Of a stretch of 21,515 nucleotides of DNA, positions 21,473-21,515 are shown piece by piece. Position 1 is the stretch's first letter; the number at the start of each line of letters is the position of its first letter. Where the stretch lies: NCBI GenBank assembly GCA_900548935.1, contig URMR01000017.1:1-21515 (forward strand), read 5' to 3'. Source of the DNA: an uncultured Collinsella sp. (GTDB taxonomy: Bacteria > Actinomycetota > Coriobacteriia > Coriobacteriales > Coriobacteriaceae). Below the pieces are notes generated by a model. The model did no database searches and had not been told where the DNA came from. It saw only the letters and a list, made by a program, of their open reading frames with translations. A program made the position numbers and the translations under genes.

Positions 21473-21515
21473 GACCGCGATGGTGGCCACCGCGCCGCCC
21501 GAGGGGCTGTTGGCG
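21455..21515 (-). CDS. C-terminal end of a minus-strand gene, probably a sensor histidine kinase
   Basis: Only 19 codons are visible: ANSPSGGAVATIAVPLCGA then TGA. The pattern P-x-GGAxxxIxxPL resembles the last strands of the HATPase_c domain of sensor histidine kinases, which ends with the G2-region loop and IxLPL strand. The rest lies outside the window, so the family is a guess from a short motif. The stop codon and the last five codons lie within an 18-bp hairpin. Confidence 0.4.
   Translation of the reverse strand, partial: ANSPSGGAVATIAVPLCGA

Overview
The window looks like a chromosomal segment of a high-GC, Gram-positive, anaerobic fermenter. MurT/GatD peptidoglycan amidation, a glv-type phosphotransferase operon, two metal-dependent (iron-type) alcohol/polyol dehydrogenases and a polyferredoxin-like protein fit the Coriobacteriia, and a Collinsella-like gut actinobacterium is my best guess. 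That placement is inferred from gene content and base composition, not from a search. No CRISPR array, insertion sequence or prophage was seen. Most genes are chromosomal housekeeping or metabolic genes.

Layout. (1) 1-525 is the end of argD (arginine synthesis), closed by a long terminator. (2) 526-1243 is gene-poor. It holds tRNA-Glu(TTC) with its own promoter and terminator on the minus strand, plus a duplicated tRNA/terminator-flank module, a cluster of stem-loops and other inverted repeats. (3) 1244-5586, minus strand, is a three-gene operon: two related helical-repeat proteins of unknown role, then one polypeptide that fuses MurT and GatD, the lipid II isoglutaminyl synthase. (4) 6098-10564, plus strand, carries an iron-type alcohol dehydrogenase, a glycerol dehydrogenase, a shortened relic of a second glycerol dehydrogenase, and a protein with two double-[4Fe-4S] modules. 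(5) 10696-16007 is a sugar-utilisation locus. A zinc-type dehydrogenase and a GntR/UTRA regulator run on the minus strand, and an alpha-glucoside PTS permease (EIICB) and a GH4 6-phospho-alpha-glucosidase run on the plus strand. Related operator-like sequences lie between the two arms. (6) 16135-17606 has ychF and a small DUF1648-type membrane protein. (7) 17616-18300 has a divergent pair, an unknown 129-residue protein and a 72-residue Xre-type regulator, sharing a perfect 24-nt palindrome. (8) 18323-21203 has type I L-asparaginase and guaA, divergently arranged. (9) The right edge holds the last 19 codons of a minus-strand gene, probably a sensor histidine kinase, whose stop codon lies inside an 18-bp hairpin.

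How the genes work together. In the sugar locus, the permease would phosphorylate an alpha-glucoside during import using an EIIA encoded elsewhere, and the GH4 enzyme would split it into glucose 6-phosphate and an aglycone. The dehydrogenase could act on that aglycone if it is a polyol, and the GntR protein would hold both arms off without substrate. In the minus-strand cell-wall operon, MurT-GatD amidates the stem-peptide glutamate of lipid II. Its two upstream partners are co-transcribed with it but have no recognisable function.

The items most worth following are the MurT-GatD fusion with its two partners, the GntR operator set with the co-regulated dehydrogenase, the divergent unknown/Xre pair, the in-frame-deleted glycerol dehydrogenase, and the hairpin cluster beside tRNA-Glu.
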